Positions 23,078-31,614 of a stretch of DNA of 64,000 bases are shown piece after piece. The notes under the pieces were generated by a model. The model was not told where the DNA came from. It searched no databases and saw nothing but the letters and a program-made list of their open reading frames with translations. The number at the start of each line of letters is the position of its first letter. Positions within the stretch are counted from its first letter, which is position 1. Position numbers and translations under genes: made by a program. Source of the DNA: an uncultured Pelagibacteraceae bacterium (GTDB taxonomy: Bacteria; Pseudomonadota; Alphaproteobacteria; Pelagibacterales; Pelagibacteraceae); contig CACICF010000001.1 of the NCBI GenBank assembly GCA_902584995.1, positions 62,001 to 126,000 of the forward strand, in the 5' to 3' direction.

Positions 23078-23119
23078 AGAGGTTCAAAATGTCAATAAAT
23101 AAGTTAAATACTGAAGTAT

Positions 23120-23944
23120 ATGGAATTTAAAGCTTTTAAAATGGATGGTCTTGGAAATGATTTTGTAATTATTGATAATAGGTCAAATAATGTCGAATTA
23201 ACCAAGGATCAAATAATTAGAATTTGTGATCGAAAATTTATTGGTTGTGATCAACTAATATTTGTAAAAAAAAGTAATAAAGGTGATGCTGAAATGGAAT
23301 TTTACAATTCTGATGGAAGTATTTCAGGTGCATGTGGAAATGGTACCAGATGTGTAGCATTTTTAATTTTTAAAGAAACAGACAAAAAAGTTGTAGATCT
23401 GTTTGTAGGATCCAATCAATTAAAATCAAAAATTCTTGAGAATAACGAAGTTGAAACTATTATAGGAGCACCAAAAACTCATTGGAAAGATATTCCAATG
23501 TCAGAAAATCTTGATACCAAAAATTTAGGTATTGAAATTAGTGATAAAAATAATTCAAGCATAAAAGGGGGTATAGCTATTAACGTTGGAAATCCTCATG
23601 TGATTTTTTTTGTGGACAATATTGATAATTTTGATTTAGAAAAAATTGGTCCAATGGTTGAAAATAACAATTTATTCCCAGAGAAATGTAATTTTACACT
23701 TGCAAACAAAATTGGAAATAATCATTATAAAGTTAAGGTTTGGGAAAGAGGAGCGGGGTTGACCAAAGCATGTGGTACAGCAGCATGTGCAACTGCAGTT
23801 GCAGCTAATTTAGAAAAATTGGAAAATTCATCTACAGAAATTGAATTCGGCTTAGGCAAATTAATAATTAATATTGATCAAGACAAAAAAATTCATATGA
23901 GGGGACCAGTCTCAGAGATAAAAGAAATTAAAATAAATATATAA
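23120..23944 (+). CDS. dapF: Diaminopimelate epimerase
   Basis: DapF converts LL- to meso-diaminopimelate for lysine and peptidoglycan. The 274-residue protein has both catalytic cysteines in their usual settings: SGACGNGTRCVAF near residue 73 and TKACGTAACATAVAA near residue 220. It also has KMDGLGNDFVIID at the N terminus. It is the first gene of a two-gene plus-strand unit with ftsY, divergent from ffh. Asd, the enzyme supplying this pathway, is also in the window but on the other strand. Confidence 0.97.
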   Translation: MEFKAFKMDGLGNDFVIIDNRSNNVELTKDQIIRICDRKFIGCDQLIFVKKSNKGDAEMEFYNSDGSISGACGNGTRCVAFLIFKETDKKVVDLFVGSNQLKSKILENNEVETIIGAPKTHWKDIPMSENLDTKNLGIEISDKNNSSIKGGIAINVGNPHVIFFVDNIDNFDLEKIGPMVENNNLFPEKCNFTLANKIGNNHYKVKVWERGAGLTKACGTAACATAVAANLEKLENSSTEIEFGLGKLIINIDQDKKIHMRGPVSEIKEIKINI

Positions 23945-24861
23945 TGGGAATTTTTGAAAAGTTTAAATTTGGTTTTAAAAAAAGTGCAGAGAATATTAAG
24001 TCTGGTCTAAGGGAGATAATTGTAAAAAAAGAAATAGATGACGAAACATTAAATAAAATTGAGGAATTTTTAATAAGTTCAGATGTTGGTATTGATGCTG
24101 CGTCAGAAATTAAAAGTATAATTGCTGAAAAGAAGATTGATCCAAATAACGAAACTGTTGATGAAATTAATTTAATATTAAAGAATTATATTCTTGAGCT
24201 GATGACGCCATTAGAGAGAAAAGATTTTTTTGAAAAAAAAGAAAAGTTAAATATTACTTTAGTATCTGGCGTTAATGGAGTTGGAAAGACAACAACGATT
24301 GGAAAAATAGGAAAAATTTTTAAAGATAATGGATCTGAGGTATTATTTTCTGCTTGTGATACTTTTAGAGCAGCTGCTATAGAACAACTTGAGGCTTGGT
24401 CAAGCAAAGTTGGTGTCCCAATAGTAAAATCTGATCCTGGTTCTGACCCAGCATCTGTCGCATATAAATCGATAGATTATGCTAAAAACAACAATATTAA
24501 GCGTGTATTGATTGATACCGCTGGAAGACTGCAAAATAAGAAAAATTTGATGGATGAATTTAAAAAAATAGCAAATGTAATAAAAAAAACTGATGAAACT
24601 GCTCCTCATGATGTTGTTTTGGTCTTAGATGCAACATCAGGACAAAATATAATAAATCAACTCGAAGAATTTAATAAAATTATAAAAATTACAGGTTTAA
24701 TTATGACAAAACTTGATGGAACAGCAAAAGGTGGGGTACTAATTGCAATTTCAAAAAAATATAAAGTTCCAATTTTGGGTCTTGGCCTTGGAGAAAAAGA
24801 AGATGATTTACAAATTTTTAATGCAGAACAATTCGCAGATGCATTTACTCAGTTTAATTAA
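23944..24861 (+). CDS. ftsY: Signal recognition particle receptor FtsY
   Basis: FtsY is the GTPase membrane receptor for SRP. The 305-residue protein consists of the N and G domains only (SGVNGVGKTTTIGKIGKIF, SACDTFRAAAIEQLEAW, LIDTAGRLQNKKNLMDE, MTKLDGTAKGG). It lacks the long acidic A domain of E. coli FtsY, which is common in alphaproteobacteria. It overlaps dapF by one base. Its SRP partner Ffh starts about 1 kb away in the opposite direction. Its 3' end overlaps the convergent gene by eight bases. Confidence 0.96.
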   Translation: MGIFEKFKFGFKKSAENIKSGLREIIVKKEIDDETLNKIEEFLISSDVGIDAASEIKSIIAEKKIDPNNETVDEINLILKNYILELMTPLERKDFFEKKEKLNITLVSGVNGVGKTTTIGKIGKIFKDNGSEVLFSACDTFRAAAIEQLEAWSSKVGVPIVKSDPGSDPASVAYKSIDYAKNNNIKRVLIDTAGRLQNKKNLMDEFKKIANVIKKTDETAPHDVVLVLDATSGQNIINQLEEFNKIIKITGLIMTKLDGTAKGGVLIAISKKYKVPILGLGLGEKEDDLQIFNAEQFADAFTQFN

Positions 24862-25414
24862 TTAAATTTTTAGAAATTAAAGGTTTTTCTATAGAACATT
24901 CAAAATTATTCTTATTTGTTTTGTATCCGCAAATCTCTGCATAACTTGAAATAATAAAATTTAATTTACCATTACTAGAAAATTTTTTTAAATTTTTAGT
25001 TTCAATATTATATTCTAAATTTTGATGAAAATTTTTTTTACCACTAACTAGAATGAGAGTATTATTGTCCTTCATTAAGTAATAAGCAAAGTCCTCAGGA
25101 AAAACTGGATAGGAATAATTTTTTACAAGTTTTTTTATTTTTTTCGGAAACCACTCATAAGTTAGTAATGGGCGATCTTCTTTTGAAGTATGATTATAAA
25201 TATATAAATCTTGTGGATAATCATTAATATAGTTTGTTTCTTCTCCTCTTGCTAAAATAGCTTTATTTCTAGTTTTAAAATATAAGGTGAATTTATCATT
25301 ATGTGCTTTCATTTTTCCAATATAAAAATATTTATTTCTAGTTTCACTACTTATTTCTGCATAAGAAATATTTGAAGTAAAAATTATAAGTATTATTGAT
25401 ATAATTCTTGTCAT
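24854..25414 (-). CDS. Secreted protein of unknown function
   Basis: I do not recognise this 186-residue protein. It starts with a clear signal peptide (MTRIISIILIIFTSNISYA, likely cut after YAE or YA). The mature part is rich in Tyr, Lys and Asn, with alternating strand-like segments, and has two cysteines near the C terminus (EICGYK and FECSIE) that could form a disulfide. It is 50 bases downstream of the alpha/beta hydrolase gene on the same strand, and its stop lies within the last codons of convergent ftsY. A periplasmic location is likely; the function is unknown. Confidence 0.75.
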   Translation of the reverse strand: MTRIISIILIIFTSNISYAEISSETRNKYFYIGKMKAHNDKFTLYFKTRNKAILARGEETNYINDYPQDLYIYNHTSKEDRPLLTYEWFPKKIKKLVKNYSYPVFPEDFAYYLMKDNNTLILVSGKKNFHQNLEYNIETKNLKKFSSNGKLNFIISSYAEICGYKTNKNNFECSIEKPLISKNLIN

Positions 25415-25463
25415 GTGAGACTTAAAATAAATAAAGTTGATTAATTTTTGTTTGAATTGTGTC

Positions 25464-26276
25464 TTAATTTAAATCTGTAATAAACAACTCAATTGAATTA
25501 ACAAGATTTTTATTAAAATCCATCATATGGTCGTCGTTTTCAACAAAAAAACTTGATTTTTCTCCATTAAACTTGGTAAAAATTTCTTTTCCCATTTTAA
25601 ATGGTACGATTTTATCTCTCATGCCATGCATAACAAGTATTGGAGCAGAGTTTTTGTTCAATTTACTAATTGAATTGTATTTATCTTTTAACAAATATTT
25701 AACCGGTAAATACGGATAATAACTTTTTGCTAATGTTTCCATAGATGTAAAGGGAGACTCCAATATCACGCCACTAAACGAATAATCTTTAGCAAGGTTA
25801 AGTGCGATAGCTGTACCCAACGATTCTCCATACAGTATTATATTTTTATCTTCTATTTTCTTTGAATTTAGCCATTTCTTTGTTGCTAAAGCATCATCAT
25901 AAAGACCAATTTCTGAAGGATTTCCATCATTTCCACTAAATCCCCTGTAAGCAAATATCAAATAGTTAACATTCATTTTTGAGAATTCATTTAATTTATA
26001 AATACGATTATCAAGTTTGCCAGCATTTCCATGAAAAAATAGTATGGTCTTATAATTTTGGTTCTTTTGAAAATGCCAACCAACTAAACTACTTTCTGAG
26101 TTAATATAAATCTTTTCAATTTTGTGATTTAAAGGACCTTCGTCTAAATAATTATTTTCCCCTGGATGATAAAGTAGATTTCTTTGGTAAAAGTAAATGA
26201 AAATACAAATAATAATATAAATTAGTGGTATTAAAAAAAGAAATTTTGATAATGTCATTTTAAAATTAATTCTCAT
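25464..26276 (-). CDS. Alpha/beta hydrolase, membrane-anchored
   Basis: The 270-residue protein has one N-terminal hydrophobic segment (about residues 10-30, FLFLIPLIYIIICIFIYF) followed by an alpha/beta hydrolase fold. The oxyanion region reads LFFHGNAGKLDNR. The nucleophile is in ILYGESLGTAIALNLA (GxSxG), the acid probably in HGMRDKIVPF and the base in ENDDHMMDF. This is the BAAT/Bem46-like group of hydrolases with unknown natural substrate. Its start overlaps the upstream MFS gene by 11 bases. Confidence 0.85.
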   Translation of the reverse strand: MRINFKMTLSKFLFLIPLIYIIICIFIYFYQRNLLYHPGENNYLDEGPLNHKIEKIYINSESSLVGWHFQKNQNYKTILFFHGNAGKLDNRIYKLNEFSKMNVNYLIFAYRGFSGNDGNPSEIGLYDDALATKKWLNSKKIEDKNIILYGESLGTAIALNLAKDYSFSGVILESPFTSMETLAKSYYPYLPVKYLLKDKYNSISKLNKNSAPILVMHGMRDKIVPFKMGKEIFTKFNGEKSSFFVENDDHMMDFNKNLVNSIELFITDLN

Positions 26277-27477
26277 TTTTATTAAAATAAATAAAAAACA
26301 GATAGCTAAAAATACATAAAATTAAGAATATAGAGAAGGAAATCTTATAGCTTGTGACTGTGTTTGCGCCCATATTTTTAGAAAGATCAATTAATAATCC
26401 AATTCCCCATTGTACAAAAAATGTTCCTGAATGAATAAATACATTTATAGAGGTTAATGATTTTCCAGCAAGATTTTGAGGAAAACTTAAGGCTAAGGCA
26501 GGTTGCGTTAAAGATAAAACAATTGACGATAAAATATAAAGAGTAAACATTATAGCCCCTGCATGTTGGCCCATTATTATTATAGAAAATAAAGCAACAT
26601 AACTTATTGGCAAACCAATCTTTACAATCTTTATGCTGTCAATGCCTAAAGATGAAAATTTTGGTAAAATATATCCCCAAAACATAAATGCAAATAACAT
26701 TGTTATATTTATCCAAAATAAGCCTGTAGCACTATCAAGTGGAGAATAACCTGCAACATTTAACATCCAAGGACCTGCCCATAAAGTTTGGACTGCTTGA
26801 ACGCCTCCGTAATTTAAAAAACATAGTGGAATTAAACTTATGAAAAATTTATTTTTCCATACATCCGAAAGATTTCCTTTCTCCTGAGTTATTGTATTTT
26901 TAGGATTATTATTCCAAGATGGGGTAAAAACTAAAATTAAAATAATACTTAATAAAATCAAAATTGATATTAAAAGAAAAATAGATCTCCAGCCGATCAT
27001 CGGTAGTAAAATTTGTACTGGTAATGTTGAAATTACAAAACCAAAACTTGCTACCATCAACATCCATGAATTTGCTCTTTGCTGATATTTTTCTTCAAAC
27101 CAAACACGATAACCAGTCAAAGGTCCCATTAAACATGCTGCAACACCAACACCAATAAAAAATCTAGAAATTAATAATCCTGTAAAACTTTTTGCAAATG
27201 CAAAAGAAATGGTACTAATCAGAGCTATAAATAAAAGATATGCTACGACTTTTTTTGGGCCATACTTATCAAGAAGTAAACCTGCTGGTATTTGCATTAA
27301 TGAAAATCCTAAAAAATAACCACCTGCTAGCAGCCCAAGGTTACCAGCTGATAAATCAAATTCACTTGTTAGAACTGGAGTGAGTGTGGCAGTAATTGAT
27401 CTTAATAAATTAGAAATAAAAAAGCCAAAGGCAAATACACAAAAAATTAAAATACTTTTATTTGCTTTACTAATCAT
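26266..27477 (-). CDS. MFS transporter
   Basis: A 403-residue major facilitator protein with about 12 hydrophobic segments. The typical MFS loop between helices 2 and 3 reads GLLLDKYGPKKVVAYLL, and the helix-4 segment RFFIGVGVAACLMGPLTGYR resembles nitrate/oxalate and sugar-acid transporters. The substrate cannot be read from sequence. It is divergent from the ggt-ligase operon with only 26 bases between start codons, and its 3' end overlaps the hydrolase start. An AGAGAG ribosome site precedes the start. Confidence 0.88.
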   Translation of the reverse strand: MISKANKSILIFCVFAFGFFISNLLRSITATLTPVLTSEFDLSAGNLGLLAGGYFLGFSLMQIPAGLLLDKYGPKKVVAYLLFIALISTISFAFAKSFTGLLISRFFIGVGVAACLMGPLTGYRVWFEEKYQQRANSWMLMVASFGFVISTLPVQILLPMIGWRSIFLLISILILLSIILILVFTPSWNNNPKNTITQEKGNLSDVWKNKFFISLIPLCFLNYGGVQAVQTLWAGPWMLNVAGYSPLDSATGLFWINITMLFAFMFWGYILPKFSSLGIDSIKIVKIGLPISYVALFSIIIMGQHAGAIMFTLYILSSIVLSLTQPALALSFPQNLAGKSLTSINVFIHSGTFFVQWGIGLLIDLSKNMGANTVTSYKISFSIFLILCIFSYLFFIYFNKNEN

Positions 27478-27503
27478 TTATATCTCTCTACTTAATCATT
27501 ACT

Positions 27504-29087
27504 ATGAATAATCAATCAACAAAAGATAAAGATGCACGATCGTCGAATGCAATGGCAGCGACTTCTCATCCTTTGGCAACCGAAGAAGCATTAAAAATAC
27601 TTAAAATGGGAGGAAATGCAGTGGATGCCTCTATTGCTGCTTCAATTGTTTTATCTGTTGTTGAACCTAACGCAACAAGTATCGGTGGTGATTGTTTTGC
27701 AATTGTTAAAATGAGTAATAAAGATGCAGTATCTTTTAATGGATCTGGTTTGGCTCCAGAAAAATTAAATTATGATTTCTTTAAGGAAAAAAATATAGAT
27801 AAAATTGGATTAACAAGTCCTCATTCGGTAACTATACCTGGAGCAGTTCATGCTTGGGAAACTATCCATAAAGAATTTGGCAAACTTGATTTTGAACAAT
27901 TATTTTCAGGAGCAATTGATATTGCAAAAAATGGTCATAAAATTTCTAAAGTAGTATCGCAAGCTTGGCATAACAGTTTAAATAAGATTAATGGAAATGA
28001 GAATTCAAAAAAAATTTTTTTAAAAAATGGTCGTACATATCAAGAAAATGAATTAATGAAAAATATTGCGTTGGGAGAAACGCTTGAGGCAATTAGTAAA
28101 AAAGGAAGTAAAGAATTTTATGAAGGTGAAACTGCAAAAGATATAATTGAAAGTTTAAACGAATTAGGAGGCGTTCATACTTTTGAAGATTTTTCTAAGC
28201 AGAAAACAATAAGATCAGAAACTATCAAATCTTTATATAAAGGTGATTTTATTCATCAATGCCCTCCTAATGGACCTGGTGTTACGGTATTAGTTATGAT
28301 GAAATTATTAGAAAGACTCAACATTCAAAATTATAAATTCAACAGTGTAGAAAGATTTCATCTTGAAGCAGAAGTTACAAAACAAGCCTATAAAGTTAAA
28401 GAAACAAGTTTGGGCGATCCAAGTTTTGCAAATATTAATTTGAATGAAATTTTAAGTGATAAAAATATTGAAGATATTTTTAATAAAATTAATCTAAATT
28501 CATGCAGTGATGTTGGTGACTTAAATATTCCAGCTCACCCAGAGACAATTTATCTAACAGTAGTAGATAAAGACTTAAATAGCGTATCAATAATCAATTC
28601 TGTTTGTTATGTTTTTGGATCAGGGATTACAACAAAGAAAAGTGGAATACTTTTGCATAACAGAGGTACAAATTTCAGAGTAGAGCATGGACACCCTAAC
28701 TGTATTGCTGGCTTAAAAAGACCATTGCATACTATTATTCCAGGTATGGTAATTGATAAAGATAACAACGCAACCTTAAGCTATGGTGTTATGGGTGGTC
28801 AATATCAACCAGTCGGACAAGTTCATGTTTTAAATAATATGATTGATTATGGGATGGGACCGCAAGAAGCTTTAAGCTTTCCTAGAGCATTTCATTTTAA
28901 TAATATTTACAAGCTCGAAAAAACTGTTGATAAAGAGATTTTTTATGGTCTTAAAGAAGTAGGTCACAATGTAGAATATATTGATGGTACACATGGTGGA
29001 GGGCAAGCAATAAAAATTAATAGAAGCGAAGGTGATCTATTAGGTGGATCAGATCCTAGAAAAGATGGATACGCAAAAGGATATTAG
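27504..29087 (+). CDS. Gamma-glutamyltransferase-like Ntn hydrolase
   Basis: The 527-residue protein belongs to the gamma-glutamyltransferase family of self-processing Ntn hydrolases. The N-terminal block is SHPLATEEALKILKMGGNAVDASIAAS in family terms. The expected catalytic threonine is Thr348, in the segment ETIYLTVVDKD. Downstream are FGSGITTKKSGILLHNRG and the glycine-rich GVMGGQYQPVGQ. No signal peptide is visible, so a cytoplasmic location is likely, unlike secreted Ggt enzymes. It is followed two bases later by an acyl-CoA ligase gene. The substrate may be a gamma-glutamyl amide or another acyl amide. Confidence 0.87.
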   Translation: MNNQSTKDKDARSSNAMAATSHPLATEEALKILKMGGNAVDASIAASIVLSVVEPNATSIGGDCFAIVKMSNKDAVSFNGSGLAPEKLNYDFFKEKNIDKIGLTSPHSVTIPGAVHAWETIHKEFGKLDFEQLFSGAIDIAKNGHKISKVVSQAWHNSLNKINGNENSKKIFLKNGRTYQENELMKNIALGETLEAISKKGSKEFYEGETAKDIIESLNELGGVHTFEDFSKQKTIRSETIKSLYKGDFIHQCPPNGPGVTVLVMMKLLERLNIQNYKFNSVERFHLEAEVTKQAYKVKETSLGDPSFANINLNEILSDKNIEDIFNKINLNSCSDVGDLNIPAHPETIYLTVVDKDLNSVSIINSVCYVFGSGITTKKSGILLHNRGTNFRVEHGHPNCIAGLKRPLHTIIPGMVIDKDNNATLSYGVMGGQYQPVGQVHVLNNMIDYGMGPQEALSFPRAFHFNNIYKLEKTVDKEIFYGLKEVGHNVEYIDGTHGGGQAIKINRSEGDLLGGSDPRKDGYAKGY

Positions 29088-29089
29088 AA

Positions 29090-30598
29090 GTGTCAAAAAG
29101 AATTGTTAAAAACATTTTTGAAAATAGTGAAAATGATAAAATTGCAATTTCGTCTGAAAACAATTCAAAAATTAGTTACAGAGATTTAAAAATATTTGTT
29201 GAAGATATTTCAAAACAATTATCAGGAAATGGTATATCTAATAAAGATAGAGCCGCAATAGTTCTGCCGAATGGACCATACATGGCCACTAGTTTTTTAG
29301 GAATTTCAAGTTACATGTCTGCTGCTCCTCTTAATCCATCATATAAATCAGAAGAGTATGAGTTTTATCTTAAGGATTTAAATCCTAAAATAATTATTGT
29401 TGAAAAAAATTCAAATAATCCGTCAGTAGAAGTTGCAAAAAAATTAAATATAGAAATTTGTGAATTGAAAATCCATAAAGATCAACCTGAAGGTTTGTTT
29501 GATTTGTTTGATGACAAAAGTGATTATTCATCCCCAAATGAAAATGATGAGGCTTTAGTCCTGCATACTTCAGGAACTACCTCAAGGCCAAAAATTGTTC
29601 CGTTATCAAATAATAATATTTATTCATCTTCTGAAAATATTTCAAAAAGTTTAAGTCTTACAGACAATGATAATTGTTTAAACATTATGCCATTATTTCA
29701 TATTCATGGACTTATAGCAGTTTTAGCGACATCAATGAAAGTTGGTGCATCAGTATGTGCCTCTAGCGGTTTTAATGCATTAAAGTTTCTTGATTTGGCT
29801 AGATTAGAAAAAATTACTTGGTATTCAGGCGTACCAACTATGCATCAAGCAATCTTATTAAGAGCAAATAAAAATAGGGAGGCCGCAAAAAACTTAAATT
29901 TAAGATTAATTAGATCTTCCTCAGCTTCATTGCCTCCTGCTGTATTTAAAGAATTAAATGAAACATTTAATTGTCCTGTTATTGAAGCATATGGGATGAC
30001 TGAAGCAACCCATCAAATGACGTCAAATCCATTACCACCAAAACAACAAAAAGCAGGATTTGTAGGCCTACCAGCAGGTCCAGAAGTATGTATTATGAGT
30101 GAAAATGGTGACATGATGAAACAAGGTGAAGAAGGCGAAGTATGTATAAAGGGTGAAAACGTAACACTTGGTTACGAAAATAATGAAGAAGCAAATAAAA
30201 CAAGTTTCACAAATGGTTGGTTTAGAACTGGTGATCAAGGATATTTCGACGAAGACGGATATTTGAAAATTTCAGGAAGATTGAAAGAAATAATTAATAA
30301 GGGTGGAGAAAAAATATCTCCTTTGGAGGTTGATAATGTTTTAATGGATCATCCATCAATAGACCAAGCTGTATGTTTTGGTTATGAGGATAAAATGCTT
30401 GGTGAAAATATAGCAAGCGCTATAATTATTAAGTCCGGAGAGATGTGTTCAGAAGAAGATGTATTAAAATATGCTCAAGAAAAATTAGCAAAATTTAAAA
30501 TTCCTAAGAAAATTTTTTTTGTAAATGAAATTCCAAAGGGAGCAACTGGTAAGTTACAAAGAAACGTTTTAGCAAAAAAATTTGGTTTAAGTAGTTAA
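29090..30598 (+). CDS. AMP-dependent acyl-CoA ligase
   Basis: A 502-residue adenylate-forming enzyme with the nucleotide loop LHTSGTTSRPKIVPLS, the EAYGMTEATHQM core and the hinge GRLKEIINKGGEKISPLEVD. The catalytic lysine is in IPKGATGKLQRNVLAKK. It uses a GTG start two bases after the upstream stop. Its short form and motif style resemble oxalate-CoA and small-carboxylate ligases, but substrate choice is inference. It overlaps the next gene by one base. Confidence 0.9.
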   Translation: MSKRIVKNIFENSENDKIAISSENNSKISYRDLKIFVEDISKQLSGNGISNKDRAAIVLPNGPYMATSFLGISSYMSAAPLNPSYKSEEYEFYLKDLNPKIIIVEKNSNNPSVEVAKKLNIEICELKIHKDQPEGLFDLFDDKSDYSSPNENDEALVLHTSGTTSRPKIVPLSNNNIYSSSENISKSLSLTDNDNCLNIMPLFHIHGLIAVLATSMKVGASVCASSGFNALKFLDLARLEKITWYSGVPTMHQAILLRANKNREAAKNLNLRLIRSSSASLPPAVFKELNETFNCPVIEAYGMTEATHQMTSNPLPPKQQKAGFVGLPAGPEVCIMSENGDMMKQGEEGEVCIKGENVTLGYENNEEANKTSFTNGWFRTGDQGYFDEDGYLKISGRLKEIINKGGEKISPLEVDNVLMDHPSIDQAVCFGYEDKMLGENIASAIIIKSGEMCSEEDVLKYAQEKLAKFKIPKKIFFVNEIPKGATGKLQRNVLAKKFGLSS

Positions 30599-31614
30599 TG
30601 ACAAAAATTTGTATATTTGGTGCAGGATCTATCGGTGGATATTTGGCAGCTTGTTTAAGTAAAACAAATATAGATTTATCTCTTATAGCAAGAGGACCAC
30701 ACAAAAAAGCGATAGAAGAAAATGGATTGACATTAATTAAGGAGGGTAGGTCTGAAAACTTTAAATTAAAAGTAACTGATGATCCCAAAACATTAGATGT
30801 ACAAGACTATATATTTATTTCTGTAAAGGCTCATGCAATTTCAAATATTGTTGATTCACTAAAAAATATTATTGGAGAAAAAACTTCGATTATATCAGCT
30901 GTAAATGGCCTCCCTTGGTGGTATTTTTATAAAGCAAATACTGGAACGAATTTAGACAACCATCATATTGATAGTGTGGACCCCGAGGGAAAAATATGGA
31001 AACATTTAGATCCAGCGAAAGCTATTGGTTGTGTTGTTTACCCAGCTGCTGAAATAACCGAACCAGGTGTAATAAAACATAATGGAGGAGAAAGATTTAC
31101 ACTTGGTGAACCTGATGGATCTAAATCAGAAAGACTTAAACTCATTGCTGATTTATTAATTGCAGGCGGCTTAAAAGCTCCTCAAAAAAGTAATTTAAGA
31201 GATGAAATTTGGATAAAACTTTGGGGTAATTGCTCATTTAATATCATTAGTGCTCTTTATGATAAAACCTTGGATGAAATTGGAAATGATCCAGAATTGT
31301 TAAAAATAGTAAGAAAATTGATGGAGGAATGCCAACAAGTAGGTGAAAAAATTGGTGTAAAATTTAATGTTTCTATTGATCATAGAATAAATGCTGCGAT
31401 TTCTATTAAGGGTCATAAACCATCAACAACCCAAGATTTACATGCTAAACGTCCATTAGAAATTGATCCAATTATTGGTTCTCTTATTGAAATTGGTAAC
31501 AAAGTTAACATCAAAACCAAAAATTTAAAATCTGAGTACGAAAAATTAAAAACAAAAGCAGAAAATCTTGGTTTATACGAAAGATCAAAATTAATTGATC
31601 AAATCACAAAATAA
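30598..31614 (+). CDS. Ketopantoate reductase-like 2-oxoacid reductase
   Basis: The 338-residue protein has the ApbA/PanE fold. It has an N-terminal NADPH motif (KICIFGAGSIGGYLAACLSK), the central AVNGLPWWYFY segment and a C-terminal helical domain (FNIISALYDKTLDEIG, HKPSTTQDLHAKRPLEIDPI). The Lys of WIKLWGN is in the usual catalytic position. PanE makes pantoate, but this operon contains no pantothenate gene. Many family members reduce other 2-oxoacids in catabolic operons, so I leave the symbol empty. Confidence 0.88.
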   Translation: MTKICIFGAGSIGGYLAACLSKTNIDLSLIARGPHKKAIEENGLTLIKEGRSENFKLKVTDDPKTLDVQDYIFISVKAHAISNIVDSLKNIIGEKTSIISAVNGLPWWYFYKANTGTNLDNHHIDSVDPEGKIWKHLDPAKAIGCVVYPAAEITEPGVIKHNGGERFTLGEPDGSKSERLKLIADLLIAGGLKAPQKSNLRDEIWIKLWGNCSFNIISALYDKTLDEIGNDPELLKIVRKLMEECQQVGEKIGVKFNVSIDHRINAAISIKGHKPSTTQDLHAKRPLEIDPIIGSLIEIGNKVNIKTKNLKSEYEKLKTKAENLGLYERSKLIDQITK

